A DNA stretch of 64,000 nucleotides from Pseudomonas putida. Its GTDB lineage: Bacteria; Pseudomonadota; Gammaproteobacteria; Pseudomonadales; Pseudomonadaceae. Position 1 is the stretch's first letter, and every line of letters begins with the position of its first letter. Made by a program: the position numbers and the translations under genes. Shown in pieces: positions 24,789 through 33,139 of the stretch. The stretch is taken from the NCBI RefSeq assembly GCF_003228315.1, contig NZ_CP029693.1, positions 868,001 to 932,000 of the forward strand. Direction: 5' to 3'. A model generated the notes under the pieces. That model was not told the DNA's origin, searched no databases, and was given only the letters and a program-made list of their open reading frames with translations.

Positions 24789-26483
24789 TCAGAGCGTGGT
24801 CTTGAAGGTGAAGAACACCGCGCCGCGATCTTCCAGCAGCGCCTGGCTGCCGCTTGGCGTCAGGGCCGCACCGGTCACAGGGTTGGTCGAGTAGTCACCG
24901 AAGTAGTCCACGTACTTCAGATCGAAGCGGTAGCGACTGTAGAGGTCCAGCCCCAGGCCCACCGCGTAGCTGCCGGCGTCCTTGTTACCGCCGGAAGCGA
25001 CCGCCGAATTACCCGAAAGGCCCTGGGAGTAACTGATTGGCATCGACAGGTCGCCGCCGGGGAACACCTGATACCAGGTCGGGGTGAAATTGACGGCAAT
25101 GCCATAGGCGTCACGGGACACTTCGTCGATGTTGCTCGGCACTGCCTTGTAGGCGGACGAGCCCTTGAACAGGTTGAGCGGGTCGTCATTGACCGAAATC
25201 CAGCGGCTCCAGGTCAGCTCGGTCGACCAGCTGGCGCTGTCGAACAGCGGCGTCGGGCTGACCGTGCCGATTGCATTGAGCACACCGTGCAGGGTGTCGC
25301 CACGGGCGCCGAGAATGTCGCCGTCATCCGGCAGTTGTGCGGTCGAGGTGATCCGCGCCGCCGAACTGACCAGCGGCATGTTGTGGCGATAGTTGAGGTC
25401 GGCACCGACACTGATGCCGCCGATTTCCTTCGACAGGCTGATGCCATACATGTCGATCTTGTCGGCGTAGTTGAGGAAATACTGCGGCCGGGCATTAGCC
25501 AGCAAGATCACTTGCGGCAGGGTGTCGGAGAACTGACGCACGTAGAATCCCAGGGTGCCGTCCAGCCACTCCGGACTCCATCGAGTCATCACGCCCCAAT
25601 CTCCGGAATTGCGCGGCTCGATGTCGTCGCCATGGATGGCACGCAGTGTGGGGCTGAGGATGAACGACTCGCCACCTTGTTGGTAGATATCAGCGAAACC
25701 CAGATAGCTGCCGGATTCGGGAACTCGCGAAGGCCGCCATTCGAAGAAATACTGCGCAGCGAAAGACCACTCGGGGTTGACTTGCAACTGCGTGGAAATC
25801 TGATTGCGCGGCAGGTACAGCTCCTTGGCCTCGATCCCCGGCAGGGCCAACGCCTTGCCCTGATCCAGTGGCGCCTGACCGTAGGAAATGCCATGGATGG
25901 CGCCAGCGCCCAGCAACGATTCACCCCAGTTCACGGTATGGCGGCCCAGGCGGGCCTTGAGCGGCATGTCGCCGAGCTGGGTTTCGCCAAAGACAAAGGC
26001 GTCCATGATCTCGCCGGACGGGCCTTCATAATAGCGGTCTGTATAGCGGCTCAGTCCCAGGGCCGGTTTACCGTCGGAGCCAAGGTGGTTGGAGGTGGCG
26101 ACGCTGTCGTTATCCAGATTGCCGGCATAGGCGTCGTCATACCAGAGGGCGGCACTGACGCGCGCGCCGTACATTTGCTTGTAAATGAGATCCGCCTCAC
26201 TAAGCACGTCCAGGCGATTATTGACCAGGCTGTGCTTATCGAAGTTGCGATCGCCGTCGTCGTTGTTCGGGTTCGCCAGGATCGCCTTGTCCTGCCCTTC
26301 GGTACGCATACCCAGGTTGTAGCGCAGGGTATTGTCCCAACGCAGCTGGATGTCGTCGTTGCCGGTATCGATCTCGACCGCAGCGGCGCTGCCGCAGGCA
26401 ATCGCGCACATGGCCACGACCGTTGCCTTCAATGCATGAGAACTGGTGGGATGACTTTGATTCGATTTGTTCTTGTTATTCAT
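24789..26483 (-). CDS. DUF1302 outer-membrane protein
   Basis: 564 aa. Signal peptide at the start (LKATVVAMCAIACGSAAA), then a long beta-strand-rich body beginning EIDTGNDDIQLRWDNTLRYN and ending in an aromatic-poor strand AVFFTFKTTL, fitting a beta-barrel. It has the DUF1302 features GRHTVNWGESLL and KALALPGIEAKELYLPRNQ. ATG at 26483 has AGGAGG 7 nt upstream. It heads the run DUF1302, YCF48-like, MMPL, dehydrogenase. The usual companion DUF1329 lipoprotein is not present in this window. Probable role: passage or binding of a hydrophobic substrate at the outer membrane. Confidence 0.9.
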   Translation of the reverse strand: MNNKNKSNQSHPTSSHALKATVVAMCAIACGSAAAVEIDTGNDDIQLRWDNTLRYNLGMRTEGQDKAILANPNNDDGDRNFDKHSLVNNRLDVLSEADLIYKQMYGARVSAALWYDDAYAGNLDNDSVATSNHLGSDGKPALGLSRYTDRYYEGPSGEIMDAFVFGETQLGDMPLKARLGRHTVNWGESLLGAGAIHGISYGQAPLDQGKALALPGIEAKELYLPRNQISTQLQVNPEWSFAAQYFFEWRPSRVPESGSYLGFADIYQQGGESFILSPTLRAIHGDDIEPRNSGDWGVMTRWSPEWLDGTLGFYVRQFSDTLPQVILLANARPQYFLNYADKIDMYGISLSKEIGGISVGADLNYRHNMPLVSSAARITSTAQLPDDGDILGARGDTLHGVLNAIGTVSPTPLFDSASWSTELTWSRWISVNDDPLNLFKGSSAYKAVPSNIDEVSRDAYGIAVNFTPTWYQVFPGGDLSMPISYSQGLSGNSAVASGGNKDAGSYAVGLGLDLYSRYRFDLKYVDYFGDYSTNPVTGAALTPSGSQALLEDRGAVFFTFKTTL

Positions 26484-26704
26484 CTGGGTGCCTCCTCCCC
26501 TGGGTTGAACCTGGACATCCAGGTTCGCAAGCCACTCAATCAGTGATCGAGTGCTTCGCAGGGTGCCAGCGTCGGGCCGCTGTCCTCCCCCCCCTTTCTG
26601 AAAGGGGGGTGCACCCCTACCCCCCTTCGGTAGCGTCTGGTACATCGAGCCGATTGCGCACCTGCACCGGATGCGCCGGCGTTGAACACAGACGGGAGAA
26701 CACC
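26484..26704. promoter_or_regulatory. Divergent control region with C/G-tract palindromes
   Basis: 221 bp between the divergent DUF1302 and metallo-hydrolase genes. It holds two adjacent stems at 26586-26640: a C9 run paired with GGGGGG around TTTCTGAAA, and GGGGTGCACCCC followed by TACCCCCCTTCGGTA. Promoters for both directions must lie here; I could not place their boxes. Confidence 0.45.
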
Positions 26705-27775
26705 ATGACCGACGACACACCGACCAGCGCGGGCGCGCCGATCAGCTACCCCTTCGCCACGCCGCCCTTGCCTGGCGTACCCGAGCAGATAGCGCCGGGC
26801 GTACAGTGGCTGCGGCTGCCGCTGCCGGTATCCCTGGGCGCCATCAACGTCTGGCTCCTGGCCGATGGGGCGGGCACCGCGCTGGTCGATACCGGTATTC
26901 AGGACGATCAAACGGTCGCCCTTTGGCACGCGTTACTCGAAGGCGTGCTTAGCGAGGCTCCTCTGACCCGGGTGATCGCCACCCATCTTCATCCGGACCA
27001 TGTGGGAATGGCCGGCTGGCTGACACGACAGACCGCCACTCGCTTGTGGATGACGCGCCTGGAGTACCTGCAATGCCGAATGCTGACCAGCGACAGCACC
27101 CGCCCGGCACCTGAAGAAACCATGGCGTTCTACCGTCGCGCCGGTTGGGACGAGCAGACCCTGGAGCGTTTTCGCCAACGCTTCGGCGGTTTCGGCCGGA
27201 TGATTTCACCCTTACCCGACAGCTACCGACGTATTCGCGACGGTGAGCGGCTGAACATCGGCGGGCATTTCTGGGAAGTGGTGGTGGGCTCCGGTCATTC
27301 ACCGGAACACGCTTGCCTGTACGACGCAGACCGCAAGCTGCTGATATCCGGCGACCAGGTTCTGCCGCGTATCTCGTCCAACGTTTCGGTGCAACCGAGC
27401 GAGCCGGACGCCGACCCGTTGCAAGACTGGCTTGAATCCCTGGCAACGCTGCGTCGTTGCGTGCCAGATGATGTGTTGGTTTTGCCATCGCACAACAAAC
27501 CTTTCCGTGGCCTGCATGTGCGGATCGAGCAACTGCTGGCGGATGCCCATGGCGCACTGGATCGACTGCGCGGGGGGTTGGGCGAGCCCAGACGCGTGAT
27601 CGATCTGTTCAGACTGCTGTTCAGCACCGCCGTACGCAGCGACGACCCCACCCGCTTCACCCTGGCGACCGGCGAGACCCTGGCCTGCCTCAATCACTTG
27701 TTGTTGCGTGGTGAGGTCAGCGTCGAACTGGATGATCAAGGTGTGGCCTGGTACCGCAGCATCGCCCCGCGGTAA
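26705..27775 (+). CDS. Metallo-beta-lactamase-fold hydrolase
   Basis: 356 aa. The metal motif is complete: ATHLHPDHVGMAG, then HSPEHACLY and SGDQVLPR, and a late HNKPF. The N-terminal segment WLRLPLPVSLGAINVWLLADG resembles the glyoxalase-II-like MBL proteins found in fatty-acid and aromatic clusters. Start ATG has GGGAG 6 nt before; longer in-frame readings overlap the divergent gene. It may hydrolyse an acyl-CoA thioester or lactone (inference). It faces the SDR gene at 27930 convergently across a REPIN. A second MBL protein of the cluster (36194) lacks part of this metal motif. Confidence 0.92.
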   Translation: MTDDTPTSAGAPISYPFATPPLPGVPEQIAPGVQWLRLPLPVSLGAINVWLLADGAGTALVDTGIQDDQTVALWHALLEGVLSEAPLTRVIATHLHPDHVGMAGWLTRQTATRLWMTRLEYLQCRMLTSDSTRPAPEETMAFYRRAGWDEQTLERFRQRFGGFGRMISPLPDSYRRIRDGERLNIGGHFWEVVVGSGHSPEHACLYDADRKLLISGDQVLPRISSNVSVQPSEPDADPLQDWLESLATLRRCVPDDVLVLPSHNKPFRGLHVRIEQLLADAHGALDRLRGGLGEPRRVIDLFRLLFSTAVRSDDPTRFTLATGETLACLNHLLLRGEVSVELDDQGVAWYRSIAPR

Positions 27776-27786
27776 TCCGCACGGCC

Positions 27787-27903
27787 CGAGGGTGACGAGC
27801 GAGCTTGCTCGCGTTGGGCTGCGTAGCGGCCCCAAAAGTCCGCCAGCCAGCGCGATTTGTGAGTGCTACGCACTCAAGCGGGAGCAAGCTCCCTCGCCAC
27901 AGG
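27787..27903. repeat. REPIN-like pair between convergent genes
   Basis: Left arm CGAGGGTGACGAGCGAGCTT and inverted right arm AAGCGGGAGCAAGCTCCCTC flank about 60 bp. It is a different REP subtype from those at 10988 and 14720 (GCGAGCTTGCTCGCG core). Confidence 0.75.
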
Positions 27904-27929
27904 TTTTTGCCGTTATTTGTGTCAGCAGA

Positions 27930-28673
27930 TCAACGGGTACCGCACTGAATATCCAGGGTCAGTGCATTGAGATAGGCGTTCTCCACCACATGGCGCACCA
28001 GCGCGGCAAATTCCTCCGGCAGGCCCATGCGCCGAGGAAAAAGCAGGCCGTTGACGATGGTTTCGGAGACTTTCGCCGGCATGCCCGCGGACATGCCGGA
28101 CTCGAACAGACCCGGTGCCAGGCTCACCACGCGGATCCCGTGTTCGGCCAAGTCACGGGCGATCGGCAAGGTCATGCCGATGACCCCGGCCTTGCTCGCA
28201 CTGTAGGCCGCTTGCCCCATCTGCCCCTCACGCGCAGCACCCGACGCCGTGTTGATGATCACCCCGCGCTCGCCACTGTCATTGGGTGTGTTTGTGGACA
28301 TGGCCAGGGCCGCGTGGCGGATCATGTTGAAGGTACCGGTGAGGTTGACCCCCAACACCCGGTTCCACAGCTCGGTTGGAAACAACTGGCCCTTGGAAAG
28401 CGTCTTGCACGGCCCCAGGATCCCCGCGCAGTTCACCGCCACATGCACCGCGCCAAAGCGTTGCACCACCGCGTCGATAGCTGCCTTGACACTGGCTTCG
28501 TCGGACACGTCGACGGCGATGCCGACCATGCCATCCAGCGCTGCATCAAGCCTCTGTTGATCCAGATCGAACCCCACCACCTTCGCCCCGGCTGCCGCCA
28601 GCGCCTTGCACGTGGCCAGGCCAAGCCCCGATGCCGCGCCCGTGACGACGGCTACTTTATTATCCAGTTTCAT
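27930..28673 (-). CDS. SDR-family 3-hydroxyacyl-CoA dehydrogenase (HSD17B10-like)
   Basis: 247 aa. NAD site VTGAASGLGLATCKALA, acidic FDLD that favours NAD, CAGILGPCKTLSKGQ, and the catalytic YxxxK in AAYSASKAGVIGM. The whole pattern (SGERGVIINTASGAAREGQMGQ, then IARDLAEHGIRVVSLAPGLFESGM) is that of type-II 3-hydroxy-2-methylacyl-CoA dehydrogenase. ATG at 28673 has AAGGA upstream; the frame extends further without support. It is alone on the minus strand, divergent from the second MalT-type regulator. It may oxidise a 2-methyl-branched hydroxyacyl-CoA, hinting at branched substrates. Confidence 0.9.
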   Translation of the reverse strand: MKLDNKVAVVTGAASGLGLATCKALAAAGAKVVGFDLDQQRLDAALDGMVGIAVDVSDEASVKAAIDAVVQRFGAVHVAVNCAGILGPCKTLSKGQLFPTELWNRVLGVNLTGTFNMIRHAALAMSTNTPNDSGERGVIINTASGAAREGQMGQAAYSASKAGVIGMTLPIARDLAEHGIRVVSLAPGLFESGMSAGMPAKVSETIVNGLLFPRRMGLPEEFAALVRHVVENAYLNALTLDIQCGTR

Positions 28674-28987
28674 CGTGATTCCTTCGTAAGTGCCCAAAAC
28701 GGGAACCGGGAAGATCTTAGAAAACAAGGCTGCACTCTCGTCCCCCCCTTTGCGGATGGACTGCCACTTGAATTTGAGCAGCGCCGCTGGTCCCTTGTGG
28801 GAGCGAGCCTGCTCGCGAAGGCGCCAGCACATTCAACATCTTCGGCGGCTGACACACTGCCATCGCTCACAGGCTCGCTCCCACAAGGGCTCAAATGGCA
28901 CTATCGTAAAATCTTGACCTGTATCGACAGGTTGGCTAGTTTCGCCCGGCTTGTGAGTTGCCATGCCCGTGGCGCGAGGACAAGAAG
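28674..28987. promoter_or_regulatory. Divergent intergenic region with C-tract and REPIN
   Basis: 314 bp between the SDR and the second MalT-type regulator. It holds a C-tract TCCCCCCCTTTGCGG near 28740, a REPIN at 28792-28889, and the leader of the regulator. Promoters for both genes are expected here; no boxes were assigned. Confidence 0.4.
28792..28889. repeat. REPIN (paired REP palindromes)
   Basis: Left arm CCCTTGTGGGAGCGAGCCTG and inverted right arm CAGGCTCGCTCCCACAAGGG are separated by about 45 bp; arms match nearly perfectly. Located upstream of the regulator at 28988. Confidence 0.88.
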
Positions 28988-31684
28988 TTGCCAGACACCC
29001 CAGCCAGACACCTGGTTTCGACCAGATTTTCGCCACCGCGTATCGGCTCTCGCCATGTGCTGCGTACTGCCCTGCTCGCCCGGCTCAAACTCATGCATCA
29101 CTGCAAACTGGCGTTGGTCACCGGCGCCGCGGGCTACGGCAAGACGACCTTAATGGCCCAGTGGCGTCAGGATCGACTCATGGCGGGCGCGGAAGTTGCG
29201 TGGGTTTCGCTGACGGCCGAGGACAAGGGCTACGCCGCTTTCTGCACCGCGCTGTTTGAAGGGTTACGCCGCTTGGGAATCGAAGTGGACATCGACCTGA
29301 TCCGCGAAGACAGCACGGTGCCTGCAATGGAAACCTGCGTCGCGATCATCGTCGAAGGGGCGGCGATGATCAGCAAGGAGCTCTATCTGATCGTCGATGA
29401 CTACCACCATGTGGAAGTCCCCCATGCCCACAAGCTGATTCAAAAACTGCTCGACCAGATTCCGGGCAACCTGCACCTGGTACTGGCCTCGCGGGTCAAT
29501 CCGCCGCTGAGCCTGTCGCGCCTGCGGGTCATGGACCAGGTGGTAGAAATCGAAAGTGCCGAGCTGCCGTTCGACCTGACCGAGACTCGCACCTTCGTCG
29601 AAGAGAACCTGGGCACCGACAAGATCAACGCCGATGAGCTGAGCCTGATCCATGACCTGACCAGCGGCTGGCCGTCGTGCCTGCAACTGATCGTGATCAT
29701 GCTCAAGAACCGCCCCTCTACCCGATCGGTGCTCAATGACCTGGTCTGGCGATCCAGTGATCTGCAAAGCTATCTCAGCGAAGAAGTGGTGGCACACCTG
29801 CCAAAGGACTTGGTGGAAGTGGCCGAAGCGTTGTCGATCTTCCGTCGATTCAACGCTGCCATGGCGGTCGCCGTGACGGGGCATACCGAAGCCGGTGAAC
29901 TGCTTCAGCGCATGGAAGACGAGAACCTTCTGATTCAACGGGTCGACTCCGAGGACCGGAGGACCTGGTATCGCTTCCAGCCGCTGTTCGGTGAATTCCT
30001 CAGCGCGCGCCTGGAACGTCGGGGCGGGGATATCCGCGCCCTGCACCGCCTCGGTGCCCATTGGTTCGCCGCGCACAACTGCCTCACCGAAGCGGTGCGC
30101 CACGCCAGCCTGGGTGACGACACCGATTTTGCGATACGAGTCATCGAAGCGGCAGCCCCCGCCACCTGGAGCCTTGAGTACCTCGCACCAACCTTGCGTT
30201 TGCTGGAACGCTTGCCCGAGGACGTGCTGTTTTCCCACCAACGCCTGCTGTTTCTGGCCTGCGTCACGGTTTCGCTGACTTCGCGTCCGGCGCGGGCAAA
30301 ACCCTGGCTCGATCGTTTAAAGGCCAGTGACCTGAGCGCGCACCCCGAGCTGATCAGCGGCCTGCCGCTGATCCATGCGGCCATCGCCATACAGGAAGAC
30401 GACAGCGAGCATACGATCGGCCTGCTGGAGCCTGTGCTCGATGCGCCCATGGAAAACCCCTTCCTGCGCTACATGCTGCTGGCGGCATTGGCCGTCGCCT
30501 ATTACACCGCGGGACGCTATGCCGATGCCCGCCGCTTGTTCGACATTCATCCGATACCGCCGCAGGATCGCGGCAACGACATGGCGCTGGTCGCGGAATC
30601 GGCACGCTTGACCACCTATATGATCAGCGGTGAGATCGGCGTGGCCGAGCCGCTGGTATCCGAATTGCTGGAACGCTCCACCCGGGAGGGCGGACACCGT
30701 TCGATTTGCGCCAATCTCTGCGCTAGCCTTCTGGCCGATGCATTCTACGAGCTTGACCGGATCGATGACGCCCGCGAGCTGATTGCCAACCGCTTTGGCC
30801 TGCTGCACTCCTCCGTTCCCGAAGTCATCGTGCGCACCAACATCAGCCGCAGCCGTCTCGACCTGCTGCAAAAAGGTCCGGATGCCGCGCTGACCTTTCT
30901 GCGCCAGCAAATCGCTCATTTACGCTGCCTGGGACAGATTCGACCGGTGGCCCAGTTGCTGAGCGAACAGATCCGCGTGAGTCTGATCAAGGGCCAGCGC
31001 AATCAGGCCATGGAATTGTTGCAATCGCTCGAAGAGCTTGTCCGCGCCCACGGCAGCGAGCGCGGTGGCCGGGCGGAACTGCCGGCGATTGCCGCACTGT
31101 CGCGTGCACGGGTACTCATCAACGAGGATTCCCAGGCAGCCCTGCAGGCTTTGAAAACGGTGAGAGACTACGCCGAACGCTTCCACCGCTATCGCCTTAC
31201 AGTGCTGGTCGACCTGCTGTCGGCTGGAGTTCTCGAAGACCTCGATTGTCCAGAAGAATCCCTCGAGTGTCTGCGTCGGGCCGTGGAGGCCGGACAGCGC
31301 CTTGGACTGATTCGCACCTTGCTGGACGAAGGTGCCTTGAGCGAGAAACTGCTTGGCCGTCTGGCCCGGACCCCTCTTGAAGATCCCGTGCGCAGCTATG
31401 TGGACGAACTGATCAGTAAACTCTCCGGCCCCTGCGCACCCGCTGCGGCGACCACACGTGCACGGCGCACGACAACAGCGGGGCAAGAGCCGCAACTGAC
31501 GCCCCGGGAGCGCGAGATTCTCAGCCTTGTGGCTCAGGCCATGTCGAGCAAACGCATCGCCCATACTCTGGATATCACCCTGGACACCGTGAAATGGAAC
31601 CTGCGCAACATCTACGCCAAGCTCGGGGTTTCCAGCCGATACGACGCCATGGTCTGGGCGCGTAACCATAAACTGATCGACTGA
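28988..31684 (+). CDS. MalT-type LuxR family ATP-dependent transcriptional regulator
   Basis: About 898 aa. It begins LPDTPARHLVSTRFSPPRIG, has the P-loop TGAAGYGKTTLMAQW, the NTPase motif YLIVDDYHHVE, a long helical repeat region, and the C-terminal HTH LTPREREILSLVAQAMSSKR then TVKWNLRNIYAKLGVSSRYD. There is no good ATG. TTG at 28988 has GAGGA 7 nt upstream and gives the same N-terminal length as the paralogue at 3237-5948; TTG at 28958 is the alternative. It precedes an iron alcohol dehydrogenase on the same strand and is divergent from an SDR, the likely targets. The near-identical recognition helix suggests both regulators read similar sites. Confidence 0.92.
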   Translation: MPDTPARHLVSTRFSPPRIGSRHVLRTALLARLKLMHHCKLALVTGAAGYGKTTLMAQWRQDRLMAGAEVAWVSLTAEDKGYAAFCTALFEGLRRLGIEVDIDLIREDSTVPAMETCVAIIVEGAAMISKELYLIVDDYHHVEVPHAHKLIQKLLDQIPGNLHLVLASRVNPPLSLSRLRVMDQVVEIESAELPFDLTETRTFVEENLGTDKINADELSLIHDLTSGWPSCLQLIVIMLKNRPSTRSVLNDLVWRSSDLQSYLSEEVVAHLPKDLVEVAEALSIFRRFNAAMAVAVTGHTEAGELLQRMEDENLLIQRVDSEDRRTWYRFQPLFGEFLSARLERRGGDIRALHRLGAHWFAAHNCLTEAVRHASLGDDTDFAIRVIEAAAPATWSLEYLAPTLRLLERLPEDVLFSHQRLLFLACVTVSLTSRPARAKPWLDRLKASDLSAHPELISGLPLIHAAIAIQEDDSEHTIGLLEPVLDAPMENPFLRYMLLAALAVAYYTAGRYADARRLFDIHPIPPQDRGNDMALVAESARLTTYMISGEIGVAEPLVSELLERSTREGGHRSICANLCASLLADAFYELDRIDDARELIANRFGLLHSSVPEVIVRTNISRSRLDLLQKGPDAALTFLRQQIAHLRCLGQIRPVAQLLSEQIRVSLIKGQRNQAMELLQSLEELVRAHGSERGGRAELPAIAALSRARVLINEDSQAALQALKTVRDYAERFHRYRLTVLVDLLSAGVLEDLDCPEESLECLRRAVEAGQRLGLIRTLLDEGALSEKLLGRLARTPLEDPVRSYVDELISKLSGPCAPAAATTRARRTTTAGQEPQLTPREREILSLVAQAMSSKRIAHTLDITLDTVKWNLRNIYAKLGVSSRYDAMVWARNHKLID

Positions 31685-31685
31685 A

Positions 31686-31708
31686 CCCTCCCCTCCAGAG
31701 GGGGGAGC
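31686..31708. repeat. G/C-tract hairpin after the second regulator
   Basis: CTCCCCTC, CAGA, GGGGGGAG forms a short hairpin directly after the regulator's stop codon. GCGGCAGACGACC follows in place of a T-run, so it is not a standard terminator. Its right flank GCGGCAGAC resembles that of other such elements here. Confidence 0.5.
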
Positions 31709-31774
31709 GGCAGACGACCGACACTTAACCTCGCAGGACACCGCCGACCAACGGCCTGTCCACGGGGAAATCAC

Positions 31775-32929
31775 ATGACGCGTCGCTTGCTGTTCAACAC
31801 CACCCGATCGATCATCATCGAGCGCGGCGCCGCAGCGCGCCTTGCCGAACAAGTGCAGTCGATGGGGTACCGCTCCGTACTGCTGGTCACGGATGCCGGC
31901 GTCCTGGCAACCGGACTGCTGGCTCCGGTGGAACGCGGTTTCGCCCGCTTGGGCATCGCGTTGCAAGTATTCAGTAACGTCCAGGCCGACCCGCCGGAAT
32001 CGGTGATTCTTGACGCAGTGCACGCCGCGCGGCAGTGCTACGCCGATTGCGTGATCGGTTTCGGGGGTGGCAGTTCTCTGGATGCGGCCAAGTTGACAGC
32101 GCTGCTGGCGCGCAGCGAAGAAACCCTGGCCGATATCTACGGCATCGACCAGACCAATGGCCGGCGCCTGCCGCTGATTCTGGTCCCCACCACCGCAGGC
32201 ACCGGCTCTGAAGTCACTGCGATATCGGTGGTCACCACCGGCGAGGGTCAGAAGAACGTGGTCATCTCGCCAGCCCTGTTGCCGGACATCGCCTTGCTGG
32301 ATGCGGACCTGACGCTGGGTCTGCCTCGCTCGGTCACGGCCGCGACGGGTATTGATTCCATGGTTCACGCCATCGAATCCTTTACTTCCAGGCACCTGAA
32401 GAACCCCATCTCCGATTGTCTGGCTCGCGAGGCACTGAGGTTATTGGGGGACAATCTTGAGCATGTGTGTAATCACGGCTCGGACGCGCAAGCGCGCGAG
32501 CAGATGTTGCTCGGTGCCTGCCTGGCGGGCATGGCGTTTGCCAATGCTCCGGTGGCTGCGGTGCATGCGCTGGCTTACCCGCTGGGCGCTCGTTTCCATA
32601 TTCCCCACGGCCTTTCCAATTCGCTGGTGCTGGCACCGGTGATGCGTTTCAACCTGCAGGCAGCGGCACCGCTTTACGCCGAACTGGCCGCCATTCTGCT
32701 ACCGCAAATACAAGGATCGGTGACCGAAAGAGCCCATGCACTGATCGATCACCTGGAAGCTTTACCTGTCCGTCTTGGTTTGCCGACCCGCCTGCGGGAC
32801 GTGGGTATCACTCTGGATGACCTCGATGCTCTGGCGATGGATGCGACCAAACAGACGCGTTTGCTGAACAACAACCCTCGTGAGGTGACTCTGGACGACA
32901 TACAGGCGATCTACCGCCAGGTCTTCTGA
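31775..32929 (+). CDS. Iron-containing alcohol dehydrogenase
   Basis: Group III (Fe-ADH) enzyme of 384 aa. NAD site GGGSSLDAAKLTALL, then TTAGTGSEVTAISVVTT; the metal ligands are the Asp and His of GIDSMVHAIESF and the histidines of HALAYPLGARFHIPHG. Typical C-terminal end with QTRLLNNNPREVTLDD. Start has GGGGAA 5 nt upstream. It oxidises a primary alcohol or 4-hydroxy acid to the aldehyde or semialdehyde. It is 90 nt downstream of the MalT-type regulator and may be under its control. It is the second, unrelated alcohol dehydrogenase family in the cluster. Confidence 0.95.
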   Translation: MTRRLLFNTTRSIIIERGAAARLAEQVQSMGYRSVLLVTDAGVLATGLLAPVERGFARLGIALQVFSNVQADPPESVILDAVHAARQCYADCVIGFGGGSSLDAAKLTALLARSEETLADIYGIDQTNGRRLPLILVPTTAGTGSEVTAISVVTTGEGQKNVVISPALLPDIALLDADLTLGLPRSVTAATGIDSMVHAIESFTSRHLKNPISDCLAREALRLLGDNLEHVCNHGSDAQAREQMLLGACLAGMAFANAPVAAVHALAYPLGARFHIPHGLSNSLVLAPVMRFNLQAAAPLYAELAAILLPQIQGSVTERAHALIDHLEALPVRLGLPTRLRDVGITLDDLDALAMDATKQTRLLNNNPREVTLDDIQAIYRQVF

Positions 32930-32948
32930 GCTACGAAACCTGAATGCA

Positions 32949-32978
32949 AGCCGGTTCGCAGCGAATGCGGAGCCGGCT
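32949..32978. other. Intergenic hairpin after iron alcohol dehydrogenase
   Basis: AGCCGGTTCGCA pairs with TGCGGAGCCGGCT around a short loop. No T-run follows. It may slow transcription or protect the transcript end; terminator status is uncertain. Confidence 0.4.
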
Positions 32979-33139
32979 ATCGGGCCTGCGCATCAATGCC
33001 CAGTATTTACCTGTGAATTCAATAGGTTGATTGAATCTACGAATCCGGAACATTGCACCATCAGCGGCTCTTTATACTCGCCAGAACGGCCCCCAGAAGT
33101 TCCAATACAACAATAACCGGGCCACTGAGGAGCGCTTCA

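Noticed and set aside
10988..28889. REP pairs considered as a CRISPR array
   Set aside because: Elements are inverted pairs thousands of bases apart, not direct repeats with regular spacers; no cas genes present.
30920..32395. Minus-strand open frame of 491 codons opposite the second regulator and the iron alcohol dehydrogenase
   Set aside because: Spans two real genes and their gap; no family match or Shine-Dalgarno.
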